From NCBI GenBank assembly GCA_017398105.1, contig JAFQHF010000164.1, positions 1 through 17,713 on the forward strand: 17,713 bases of DNA. Direction: 5' to 3'. The notes below the pieces were generated by a model. The model worked only from the letters and a program-made list of their open reading frames with translations. It made no database searches and had not been told where the DNA came from. The stretch is from Oscillospiraceae bacterium (lineage in GTDB: Bacteria; Bacillota_A; Clostridia; Oscillospirales; Oscillospiraceae). Every line of letters begins with the position of its first letter. The stretch's first letter is position 1. Shown here piece by piece: positions 7,232 to 13,494 of the stretch. The position numbers were made by a program, and so were the translations under genes.

Positions 7232-7260
7232 AAAAAGGACGGATCCGCACGATCCGTCCT
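7232..7260 (-). terminator. Terminator after the VWA-protein gene
   Basis: AGGACGGATC (7236-7245) pairs perfectly with GATCCGTCCT (7251-7260) around a five-base loop; on the - strand the stem is followed by TTTTT (7236-7232). It ends the AAA+/VWA transcript about 45 bases after the VWA stop and separates it from the hyd promoter, so the two are nominally distinct transcription units. Confidence 0.85.
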
Positions 7261-7265
7261 CTACT

Positions 7266-7310
7266 GTTTTTTCTTCAGTTTTTCTTTCTTCAGTTCTTTT
7301 TTCTTCAGTT
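7266..7310 (-). repeat. Three tandem 15-bp repeats across the stop codon of the VWA gene
   Basis: On the - strand three consecutive 15-base units read AACTGAAGAAAAAAG (7310-7296), AACTGAAGAAAGAAA (7295-7281) and AACTGAAGAAAAAAC (7280-7266). The first contains the TGA stop of the VWA protein. As the period is divisible by three, each copy places another TGA in the same frame. Copies differ only at the later A/G-rich positions. It probably arose by slippage. Confidence 0.85.
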
Positions 7311-8582
7311 CTGTGCCAGCTTCCGGCAGGCGTTGGCAAGCTCCCGCAATGTGCTGCAGGGCACCATGGAACAAATGGAGGCCATGGTCTGCACGCTCTT
7401 GATATACTTCCATTTATTTTCCGGAATGGGATTCAGGAAGATCACCCGGCCTGCCTGGCGCTTGGCCTCCAGCAGTGCCTGAATGGCTCTCGGCTGGTCA
7501 ATGGTCTTGGTGTCCGACAGGATCAGCAGCGTTGTGGAAGCGTTCAGGGCCGCCGGTTTTTCCGCGCACAGCCGTTCCAGTGCCGTACCCAAATCCGTTC
7601 CCCGGCCATAGATACCGGAATCCTTTACAAATCCCCGGAACAGATCCATGTTCTGCAGCTGAAAGGCATCCGCTTCCACCATGGTCTCCGAAAACAGGAA
7701 CACCCGGGAATTGTCCGACACCTGGTTCAGGCTCTGGATAAACCGCAGGGCAAACTCCGAAAACTGCACCATGGAGCCGGACACATCGCACAGCAGCACC
7801 AGGTGCTTTCTGTGGGCCCGCTTCTTCCGGTACTTCAGCCGGTAGAAGCTGCCTCCGGTTTCCAGTCCCTTGCGGATGGTCTTGCGGAAATCCAGCTTGC
7901 CGGTATGGCCGCCGGCCTTCCGTTTGGCAGACAGCTCACCGTTGATCTGCCGGGCAACGGATTGAATGATCTCAATGGCCTTCGGGATCTCCGTGTCCTT
8001 GAAATCGGAGATATCCCGGTACAGGATTCCGATATCCGGGTCTGCCTCCTGTCCGCCCAGGCCGGCATTTTCCATCAGCATCTGCTGTTCCAGAATGGCC
8101 CGGGTAAAAACGGAATGGATAAATTCACCATACAGCTTGGGATTCCGTTCCGCCGTACCCCGGTATTTTTCCATGAAGTTGCGAAGCCGCTGCCTTGCCT
8201 CCTCCGGCATGGCGGCGTAGGTTTCCCGCTGGCTTTCGTCCAGATCCATGGGCTTTCCGTTCAGCTGCAGCTCCTCCTCGGCTTCCTGCCGGTGCTGCTG
8301 CAGTTCCTTCTCCCGCTCCATCTGTTCCTTGGCCTGCTGGCGCATCTTCTCCTCAGAGATGAAGAAGCCGTCAAAGACCCGGTCGAAGGTGATCTGTTCT
8401 TCCCTGCTCTTGGCATATACCGTCCGCAGGGCGGTCTTCACCCGCTGCCGGTCTTCCAGGCCCAGGATGATCAGCAGGCGGCTGGCATCCTCCGTTTCTT
8501 TCGGACTGACGCTTAATCCCTGCAGCCGCAGCATCCGGGAAAAGGCGGAAAGCTTTTCCAGATACACATCAGGCTCAGCCAT
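7305..8582 (-). CDS. VWA domain protein, CoxE-like
   Basis: This 425-residue cytoplasmic protein has no signal peptide or membrane segment. The N-terminal half is helical and highly charged, with a likely coiled coil at about 76-108. The C-terminal half is a von Willebrand factor A domain beginning HLVLLCDVSGSM, with metal-site residues D266-x-S268-x-S270, T329 (RGTD) and D357 (LSD). This is the CoxE-like family, which works with MoxR-type AAA+ ATPases in assembling or remodelling metalloenzymes; CoxD/CoxE of CO dehydrogenase are the named example. I start at 8582 because GGAGG lies eight bases upstream and the residues before it merely overlap the ATPase. The gene overlaps the ATPase by eight bases (ATGGCTGA), so they are coupled. 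Substrate is unknown; the hydrogenase just downstream is a candidate. Confidence 0.88.
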   Translation of the reverse strand: MAEPDVYLEKLSAFSRMLRLQGLSVSPKETEDASRLLIILGLEDRQRVKTALRTVYAKSREEQITFDRVFDGFFISEEKMRQQAKEQMEREKELQQHRQEAEEELQLNGKPMDLDESQRETYAAMPEEARQRLRNFMEKYRGTAERNPKLYGEFIHSVFTRAILEQQMLMENAGLGGQEADPDIGILYRDISDFKDTEIPKAIEIIQSVARQINGELSAKRKAGGHTGKLDFRKTIRKGLETGGSFYRLKYRKKRAHRKHLVLLCDVSGSMVQFSEFALRFIQSLNQVSDNSRVFLFSETMVEADAFQLQNMDLFRGFVKDSGIYGRGTDLGTALERLCAEKPAALNASTTLLILSDTKTIDQPRAIQALLEAKRQAGRVIFLNPIPENKWKYIKSVQTMASICSMVPCSTLRELANACRKLAQN

Positions 8583-9471
8583 GGTGGTGTCCTCCGCAGT
8601 GGCCGCCGCAATGGCAGTCGTGGGCTTCCTCACCATCCAGGTCCATGGCATTGATGTCCTCATTGTTCTTCAGCACAAAGCCTGCCGTCTGCCGCAGGGC
8701 ATCGGGCGTCAGCTCCCGGATTCCCAGCGCATCCAGTGCCGCTGCCCAGTCCAGGGTCTCAGCAATAGAGGGTTTCTTCAGAATGGTCTCACTGGCACGG
8801 AGCTTCTGCACCGCCAGAGCGACCTGGGCACACAGCCGGTCATCCACATGGGGCAGCTTGGCCCGAAGAATGGCCAGTTCCTTTTCCATGTCAGGATACT
8901 CAATATAAAGGTAGGCACAGCGGCGGCGCAGGGCCTCGCTGAGGGGCCGGGCCCGGTTGGAGGTCAGCACCACAAAGGGGATGGATTTTGCCCGGATGGT
9001 TCCCACTTCCGGAATGGAGACCTGCATTTCAGACAGAAGCTCCAGCAAAAATGCTTCAAATTCCTCATCCGCCTTGTCGATCTCATCGATCAGCAGCACC
9101 ACAGGCTTTTCTGACCGGATAGACTGCAGCAAAGGCCGCTCCAGCAGGTAATCATCGGAAAACAGGGACTTCGTCAAGGTATCCTTGTCAGTCTCATTCA
9201 TATTCACCTGAATGGACAGCAGCTGCTTCTGATAGTTCCATTCATACAGGGCCTTGCTTTCATCCAGGCCCTCGTAGCACTGCAGTCTGACCAGATCCCG
9301 ATCCAGTGCAGAGGCCATGACCTTGGCGATCTCGGTTTTGCCGACACCTGCCGCACCCTCGATCAGCAGGGGCCGTCCCAGCTGCAGGGATACATACAGC
9401 ACCGTTGCAAGGGTATCATCATAAATATAGTGGGCTTCATCCATTTTCTGTTTCAGTTCTTCAAAGGTCAT
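8575..9471 (-). CDS. MoxR-type AAA+ ATPase (CoxD-like) with His/Cys-rich tail
   Basis: This 298-residue ATPase has Walker A GAAGVGKT (39-46), Walker B VVLLIDEID (124-132, catalytic E130), sensor-1 N172 in VVLTSN, and RRRC after LSEAL as in MoxR proteins. MoxR ATPases act as chaperones together with VWA partners, and a VWA gene follows with an eight-base overlap. The start at 9471 (MTFEELKQKM) is supported by AAGGAG nine bases upstream. A longer in-frame ATG at 9498 lies inside the -10 box and cannot be transcribed from that promoter. The last 15 residues, HDCHCGGHCGGHHHG (284-298), are unusual: six His and three Cys, suggesting a metal-binding tail. The tail's end overlaps the next gene's start. 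Confidence 0.9.
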   Translation of the reverse strand: MTFEELKQKMDEAHYIYDDTLATVLYVSLQLGRPLLIEGAAGVGKTEIAKVMASALDRDLVRLQCYEGLDESKALYEWNYQKQLLSIQVNMNETDKDTLTKSLFSDDYLLERPLLQSIRSEKPVVLLIDEIDKADEEFEAFLLELLSEMQVSIPEVGTIRAKSIPFVVLTSNRARPLSEALRRRCAYLYIEYPDMEKELAILRAKLPHVDDRLCAQVALAVQKLRASETILKKPSIAETLDWAAALDALGIRELTPDALRQTAGFVLKNNEDINAMDLDGEEAHDCHCGGHCGGHHHG

Positions 9472-9496
9472 ACGATCACGCTCCTTTTCTTTTTGC

Positions 9497-9525
9497 ATTA
9501 TAGCATATTTCCGGATATTTGGGAA
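9497..9525 (-). promoter_or_regulatory. Promoter of the AAA+/VWA operon
   Basis: On the - strand TTCCCA (9525-9520) and an extended -10, TGC-TATAAT (9505-9497), are spaced by 17 bases. Start of transcription is expected near 9490, leaving about 18 bases of leader including the AAGGAG site. The -10 region is identical over 15 bases to that of the hyd operon. Confidence 0.75.
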
Positions 9526-9550
9526 GTAACAAAGTCACATAAGCAGCTTC

Positions 9551-9579
9551 TTGCCATCAGGCCGCTTTTGCGCTATACT
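9551..9579 (+). promoter_or_regulatory. Promoter of the HD-domain gene
   Basis: TTGCCA (9551-9556) and TATACT (9574-9579) are separated by 17 bases. The predicted start near 9586 precedes the ribosome binding site AGGGAGG (9596-9602). It is divergent from the AAA+ ATPase promoter, with about 25 bases between the two -35 boxes. Confidence 0.75.
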
Positions 9580-9610
9580 GTTCATAGCAGATTCCAGGGA
9601 GGACACGATT

Positions 9611-10204
9611 ATGGACAGCAAACGCTTCGCTCAGCAGGTTCGCTTCATTCTGGAAGCGGACAAGGAAAAGAATATTCTCCGGCAGACCCATTTATCCGGC
9701 CATGGGCGGCGGGAAAACGATGCCGAACATGCCTGGCACATGGCAATCATGATCTGGCTGCTGCGTGAATATGCCAACGAGGAGATCGATCTGGCAAAAA
9801 CCATGATGATGGCCCTGATCCATGACATTGTCGAGATCGATGCAGGGGATACCTACGCCTATGACGAAACCGGGCTCGCCACCCAAAAGCAGCGGGAAGA
9901 AGCTGCCGCCGAGCGGATCTTCGGCCTGCTTCCGGAGGATCAGAAGCAGGAGCTGAAGGCGCTGTTCGAAGAATTTGAAGCCTACGAAACACCGGAAGCC
10001 AAATTTGCCCGGGCCATGGACAATTTCCAGCCTCTGCTGCTGAACGATTCCAACGACGGCGGCGACTGGCGGGAGCACGGTGTTACCCGTTCCCAGATTC
10101 TGGGCCGCCACAGAAAGACCCGCTGGGGCTCTCAGGAAATCGGCGCTTACTCCGAAGCGCTGATCGAAGAAAATGTAAATAAGGGCAATATCCGGGATGA
10201 ATAA
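9611..10204 (+). CDS. HD-domain phosphohydrolase (HD_3 / YfbR-like)
   Basis: This 197-residue soluble protein is likely a metal-dependent phosphohydrolase. It has the conserved HD-family residues H40 (AEHAWHMA), H71-D72 (IHDIVEIDAGDTYAY, also E75 and D77) and D137 (AMDNFQPL). The motif IHD-VEIDAGDT is typical of the HD_3 group that includes YfbR-type 5'-deoxynucleotidases; its actual substrate cannot be read from the sequence. The start at 9611 follows AGGGAGG by eight bases; in-frame codons back to 9551 lie within the promoter and are rejected. It stands alone, divergent from the AAA+/VWA pair and convergent with the DegV gene. Confidence 0.9.
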   Translation: MDSKRFAQQVRFILEADKEKNILRQTHLSGHGRRENDAEHAWHMAIMIWLLREYANEEIDLAKTMMMALIHDIVEIDAGDTYAYDETGLATQKQREEAAAERIFGLLPEDQKQELKALFEEFEAYETPEAKFARAMDNFQPLLLNDSNDGGDWREHGVTRSQILGRHRKTRWGSQEIGAYSEALIEENVNKGNIRDE

Positions 10205-10216
10205 GGCAGCGCTGCC
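10205..10216. other. Perfect 12-bp palindrome right after the HD gene
   Basis: GGCAGCGCTGCC begins immediately after the stop codon. As RNA it could not form a compact hairpin without opening its centre, and there is no T-tract, so it is probably not a terminator. It could be a protein site or chance. Confidence 0.3.
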
Positions 10217-10234
10217 CCCTCTCCCCTGTCCCAT

Positions 10235-10265
10235 AAAAAATCCCTCCCGGTCTCCCGGGAGGGAT
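10235..10265 (-). terminator. Terminator after the DegV gene
   Basis: ATCCCTCCCGG (10240-10250) pairs perfectly with CCGGGAGGGAT (10255-10265) around TCTC. On the - strand it is followed by TTTTTT (10240-10235), a strong terminator for the DegV/PlsC unit. On the + strand only a delayed TTTT follows, so it may stop the HD gene less efficiently. Confidence 0.88.
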
Positions 10266-10271
10266 CGCATT

Positions 10272-11114
10272 TTATTCTGCCACATAAACCAGGCCGCAGG
10301 CATTGGGGCCAACGTGGCTGCCGATGCCGGCGCCCACCTGGATGATCCGTTCATCGGGCACCTCGATGCCCATGGCCCGAACCTTGTCCGCCAGGATCTC
10401 ACCATTGGTACGGTCGGCGGTATACATAACATAGAAGGGGCGTGTGCCGTCAGGCTTCTGGTTTTCCACCCGCTTGCACAAAAATTCCATACCCTTGCGC
10501 ATACCCATGGCCTTGGCAGGCACTTCGATGCCGCCGGTCTCGGAGACCCGGATGATGGGCTTGACCTGCGCCATGGTGCCCAGCTTGTACACGGTCTGGC
10601 TGATGCGGCCGCCCCGGTACAGATATTCCAGCGTATCCATGCAGGCATACAGCACGATCTTGTCCTGAATGGCCTTTACGCCCTCCATAATTTCCCGGGC
10701 GTTTTTTCCCTCGTCACGGAGTCTCACAGCCTCCTGCACCAGCAGACGCTGGCCGCCGGTGGCGTTGCGGCTGTCGAAAATATAAGCCCCGTCGTATTCG
10801 GCATCCTCCTTCAGCATCACCGCACTCTGGTAAGTGCCGCTCAGTGCAGAGGATAATGTGAAATAGATGGCTTCCTCGCCCTTCTCTTTCACATCCGCCA
10901 ACAGATCCATCAGATACTGGGGCGAGGGCTGGGCTGTCTTGGGGGAGGCACCTGTGGAAGCCAGCAGTTCAAAGAACTGATCCTTGCTTAAATTGATATT
11001 TTCCTCATACTCCTGCTCACCCAGCATGACTCGGATAGGGATGCAGTCGATGTTCAGCTGTTCCAGCTCAAAGGGTTCAAAATCCGCAGCGGAATCGGTA
11101 ATGATTCTAACCAT
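10272..11114 (-). CDS. DegV family fatty-acid-binding protein (FakB-like)
   Basis: This 280-residue cytoplasmic protein has the DegV motifs: TDSAAD (6-11), PKTAQPSP (58-65), SSALSGTYQSA (88-98), DSRNATGGQ (114-122), GGRIS (168-172) and IGSHVGPNACG (264-274). DegV/FakB proteins hold a fatty acid, which the kinase FakA phosphorylates to acyl-phosphate for phospholipid synthesis. No FakA is in the window, so FakB function is inferred. GGGAGG lies seven bases before the ATG. It follows the PlsC-like acyltransferase after a 13-base gap, almost certainly in one operon, and the shared lipid theme supports both assignments. Length and motifs are normal for the family. Confidence 0.92.
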   Translation of the reverse strand: MVRIITDSAADFEPFELEQLNIDCIPIRVMLGEQEYEENINLSKDQFFELLASTGASPKTAQPSPQYLMDLLADVKEKGEEAIYFTLSSALSGTYQSAVMLKEDAEYDGAYIFDSRNATGGQRLLVQEAVRLRDEGKNAREIMEGVKAIQDKIVLYACMDTLEYLYRGGRISQTVYKLGTMAQVKPIIRVSETGGIEVPAKAMGMRKGMEFLCKRVENQKPDGTRPFYVMYTADRTNGEILADKVRAMGIEVPDERIIQVGAGIGSHVGPNACGLVYVAE

Positions 11115-11127
11115 TAGAAAACCTCCC

Positions 11128-11838
11128 TCAGATACATTCGTCGATCTTTGCCTGGATGCGGCTCTTGACCAGGGCCGCTACCTCTGCAGGCTTCATACCC
11201 GCATATTCCTCATAGGGAATGGGGGTGAGATAGTGGAGCTGCACCTTGACAGGTGCACTGCCCTTCTGATCCAGCACCTTGAAGCAGTCGATCAGGGCAA
11301 TGGGCACAATGGTGCATTTGCTCTTGGTTGCGCAGCGGAAGCTTCCGCCGTGGAATTCCAGCATCTGATTTCCAAGCTTGCTTCGGGTTCCCTCCGGGAA
11401 GATCAGATAGCTCCTGCCGTTCTTCACTTCCTCGGTAACATTCTGGATCACCGTCAGGGACTGGCGCACATCCTCCCGGTCCATGGGATAGGACTTTGTG
11501 CACACCGCGATCTGATGCAGGAAGGGAATGTCATACAACTCCTTCTTCAGCACCGCACCCAGGGGATTGTCGCAGGTTGCCGCAATGGCCAGCACATCAA
11601 ACATTCCCTGATGATTGGCATACATCATAAATCCGTTTTCCGCCGGGATATTCTCAAGACCGGTAACCTTCAGATCAATATTGCCGCCGGTAACCGCCAG
11701 GCGCAGGATATATTGAATATGCTGCCACTTTTCCAGTTCCGGATAGTCGTCCGTATGCTTTGCATATCTGCACAGCTTAAACCAGGCACCAGGCACCCGC
11801 CAGATGTTTTTCAGCACCATTGTAACAATACGATTCAT
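11128..11838 (-). CDS. plsC: PlsC-like 1-acyl-glycerol-3-phosphate acyltransferase
   Basis: This 236-residue acyltransferase should convert lysophosphatidate to phosphatidate at the membrane. It shows the LPLAT blocks: catalytic HxxxxD as NHQGMFD (H76, D81), the MDRED region (119-123), FPEGTRS (147-153) and VPIAL (178-182). The N-terminal stretch is hydrophobic/amphipathic, suggesting membrane association rather than a true transmembrane domain. It has a good promoter upstream and is followed 13 bases later by a DegV fatty-acid binder. Specificity for AGP rather than another lysophospholipid or a lipid A-like acceptor is inferred from family norms. Confidence 0.9.
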   Translation of the reverse strand: MNRIVTMVLKNIWRVPGAWFKLCRYAKHTDDYPELEKWQHIQYILRLAVTGGNIDLKVTGLENIPAENGFMMYANHQGMFDVLAIAATCDNPLGAVLKKELYDIPFLHQIAVCTKSYPMDREDVRQSLTVIQNVTEEVKNGRSYLIFPEGTRSKLGNQMLEFHGGSFRCATKSKCTIVPIALIDCFKVLDQKGSAPVKVQLHYLTPIPYEEYAGMKPAEVAALVKSRIQAKIDECI

Positions 11839-11879
11839 GTTTTTTCCCTTTCTTCAGAAATCGGATAAGCATTTGATAT

Positions 11880-11908
11880 ATATTACCACATCAGAAATCA
11901 TCTTTCAA
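11880..11908 (-). promoter_or_regulatory. Promoter of the plsC-degV operon
   Basis: On the - strand TTGAAA (11908-11903) and TAATAT (11885-11880) are separated by 17 bases. Transcription would start near 11873, about 35 bases before the plsC start codon. Confidence 0.7.
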
Positions 11909-11947
11909 TGCCAATTTTAGAAACAGTAAAAAAATCGGCCGGTTTCC

Positions 11948-11968
11948 CCGCAAAAACGAATTTTGCGG
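11948..11968. other. Hairpin between divergent plsC and antiporter promoters
   Basis: CCGCAAAA (11948-11955) pairs perfectly with TTTTGCGG (11961-11968) around a five-base loop. It lies between the two -35 boxes and outside both predicted transcripts, so it may act as a DNA operator; no known motif recognised. The flanking GGCC boxes are also symmetrical. Confidence 0.35.
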
Positions 11969-11984
11969 CCTGCAATTCCAATCC

Positions 11985-12013
11985 TTGACATTATTCTAAC
12001 CATGTGGTAAATT
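11985..12013 (+). promoter_or_regulatory. Promoter of the NhaC-type antiporter gene
   Basis: A perfect TTGACA (11985-11990) is followed after 17 bases by TAAATT (12008-12013), four of six matches to the -10 consensus. Predicted start is near 12020, about 40 bases before the ATG. Confidence 0.6.
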
Positions 12014-12059
12014 TATAAAGTATTTGTGTCGCACACCAATGTGTTTGGAGGAAAGAAAC

Positions 12060-13364
12060 ATGAAAAAAGGAAATCCCATTGCGCTGCTGCCCATCGGCGT
12101 ATTTCTGGTGATCTATCTGGGTCTTGGCCTGCTGTTTGAATACGGCATGAAGATCCCCATGGGCTTCTACAACATTCCCATCGTCATCGCCTTCCTGGTA
12201 GCCATTCTGGTGGCCTGCCTGCAGAACCGTTCTGTCAGCTTCGATGAGAAGCTGGAGATCATGGGCCAGGGCGTAGGCGACAAGAACATTATCACCATGC
12301 TGCTGATCTTCCTGACCGCCGGTGCTTTCGTCGGCGTCGTGGGCCGCAGCTCCGCCCAGAGCGTTGCATACTTCATGCTGGACGTTATCCCGCCCCAGTT
12401 CGCTGTGGCTGTCCTGTTCGTAGTTGCCTGCTTCGTTTCCACCGCCATGGGCACCTCCGTTGGTACAATCACCCTGATCACCCCCATCGCCGTTGAAGTC
12501 GCCCAGGTATCCAGCTTCGATGTGGCTCTGTGTGTCGGCACTGTTGTGGGCGGTGCCATGTTCGGTGACAATCTGTCCTTCATCTCCGACACCACCATCG
12601 CAGCCTGCAACGGTCAGGGCTGCGCCATGAAGGACAAGTTCAAGGGCAATTTCTGGATCGCCCTGCCCGCTGCCCTGGCAACGCTGGCTCTGATTCTGGC
12701 CATGACCCTGGGCCATGAGACTGCCCCCATTGAGCAGAGCTACAACCTGCTGCAGATCGTACCCTATGTTCTGGTTCTGATCGGCGGTGTCATCGGCATC
12801 AATGTGTTCGTCGTTCTGCTTGTGGGTATTGTTTCCGGCGCCTTCATCATGCTGATCACCGGCCAGACTGCTGCCACCGATCTGCTGGCCAGCATGGGCA
12901 GCGGCGCTTCCGGCATGTTTGAAACCAGCTTCGTTGCCATTCTGGTTGCTGCCATGTGTGCTTTGATCCGGGTCTACGGCGGCTTTGATGCTCTGCTTAA
13001 CTTCATTCAGAGCCTGTTCAAGGGCAAGAAGGGCGGCCAGTTGGGCATCGGCCTGCTGGTAGGCACCATGGACATTGCCACCGCCAACAATACCGTGGCC
13101 ATCGTCATGGCAAACCCCATTGCCAAGGAAATGAGCGAAGAGTACGGCATCAGCCCCCAGCGCTCCGCCTGCCTGCTGGATACCTTCTCCTGCATCTTCC
13201 AGGGCATTATCCCCTACGGTGCCCAGATGCTGGTGGCCATCTCCACCTGCGCAGAAATGGGTGTGACCCTGTCCGCCTTCAATATTATGCAGTACCTGTT
13301 CTATCCTTACCTGCTGCTGGTCAGCTCCCTGATCGCCATTTATCTGATCAAGGAAAAGAAGTGA
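12060..13364 (+). CDS. NhaC-family Na+/H+ antiporter
   Basis: This 434-residue integral membrane protein has roughly ten or more hydrophobic segments. It carries conserved NhaC-superfamily stretches: STAMGTSVGTITLITPI (127-143), FGDNLSFISDTTIAA (168-182), ATANNTVAIVMANPIA (340-355) and DTFSCIFQGIIPYGAQ (374-389). Members exchange Na+ for H+ or, in some cases, organic anions (malate/lactate) for Na+/H+; the exact substrate cannot be settled here. I chose ATG 12060 (MKKGNPIALLP) because GGAGG at 12047-12051 precedes it by eight bases and a signal-like basic start follows; codons upstream to 12024 are untypical. Single-gene unit with its own promoter and terminator. Confidence 0.9.
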   Translation: MKKGNPIALLPIGVFLVIYLGLGLLFEYGMKIPMGFYNIPIVIAFLVAILVACLQNRSVSFDEKLEIMGQGVGDKNIITMLLIFLTAGAFVGVVGRSSAQSVAYFMLDVIPPQFAVAVLFVVACFVSTAMGTSVGTITLITPIAVEVAQVSSFDVALCVGTVVGGAMFGDNLSFISDTTIAACNGQGCAMKDKFKGNFWIALPAALATLALILAMTLGHETAPIEQSYNLLQIVPYVLVLIGGVIGINVFVVLLVGIVSGAFIMLITGQTAATDLLASMGSGASGMFETSFVAILVAAMCALIRVYGGFDALLNFIQSLFKGKKGGQLGIGLLVGTMDIATANNTVAIVMANPIAKEMSEEYGISPQRSACLLDTFSCIFQGIIPYGAQMLVAISTCAEMGVTLSAFNIMQYLFYPYLLLVSSLIAIYLIKEKK

Positions 13365-13375
13365 TCCATACCGCC

Positions 13376-13406
13376 TGCCCGCCGTGTTTTTCGCGGCGGG
13401 CATTTT
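13376..13406 (+). terminator. Terminator after the NhaC-type gene
   Basis: TGCCCGCCG (13376-13384) pairs with CGGCGGGCA (13394-13402) around a nine-base T-rich loop, followed by TTTT. The T-tract is short, but the stem is very GC-rich and the position just past the stop fits. Confidence 0.75.
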
Positions 13407-13432
13407 GCCGGCCGTAAACATGCCGCCGATTC

Positions 13433-13462
13433 TTGACAGTTTCCGGCCCAATACGGTATACT
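13433..13462 (+). promoter_or_regulatory. Promoter of the MATE transporter gene
   Basis: TTGACA (13433-13438) and TATACT (13457-13462) lie 18 bases apart. Predicted start near 13469, about 26 bases before the start codon, with an AAAGGGG ribosome binding site between. Confidence 0.75.
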
Positions 13463-13494
13463 GTTTATAACATCACAGGAAAGGGGAAATCCTA

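Noticed and set aside
7221..7232. Palindrome CTGCTGCAGCAG next to the VWA terminator
   Set aside because: Low-complexity CTG/CAG palindrome without T-tract or partner; chance or part of terminator surroundings.
7058..7339. Longer N-terminus for hydC beginning at 7339
   Set aside because: It would read through the tandem repeat, a terminator and the promoter, gives low-complexity sequence (EEKRTEERKTEEK), and the true start at 7057 has AGGAGG and family agreement.
8583..8663. Longer N-terminus for the VWA protein beginning at 8663
   Set aside because: It only overlaps the ATPase's C-terminal codons; GGAGG and the eight-base ATGGCTGA overlap support 8582.
9551..9610. Longer N-terminus for the HD protein beginning at 9551
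   Set aside because: That codon is part of the -35 box TTGCCA, upstream of the transcription start; AGGGAGG supports 9611.
12024..12059. Longer N-terminus for the antiporter beginning at 12024
   Set aside because: Residues before MKKGNP are untypical and include the ribosome binding site itself; the GGAGG spacing fits 12060.
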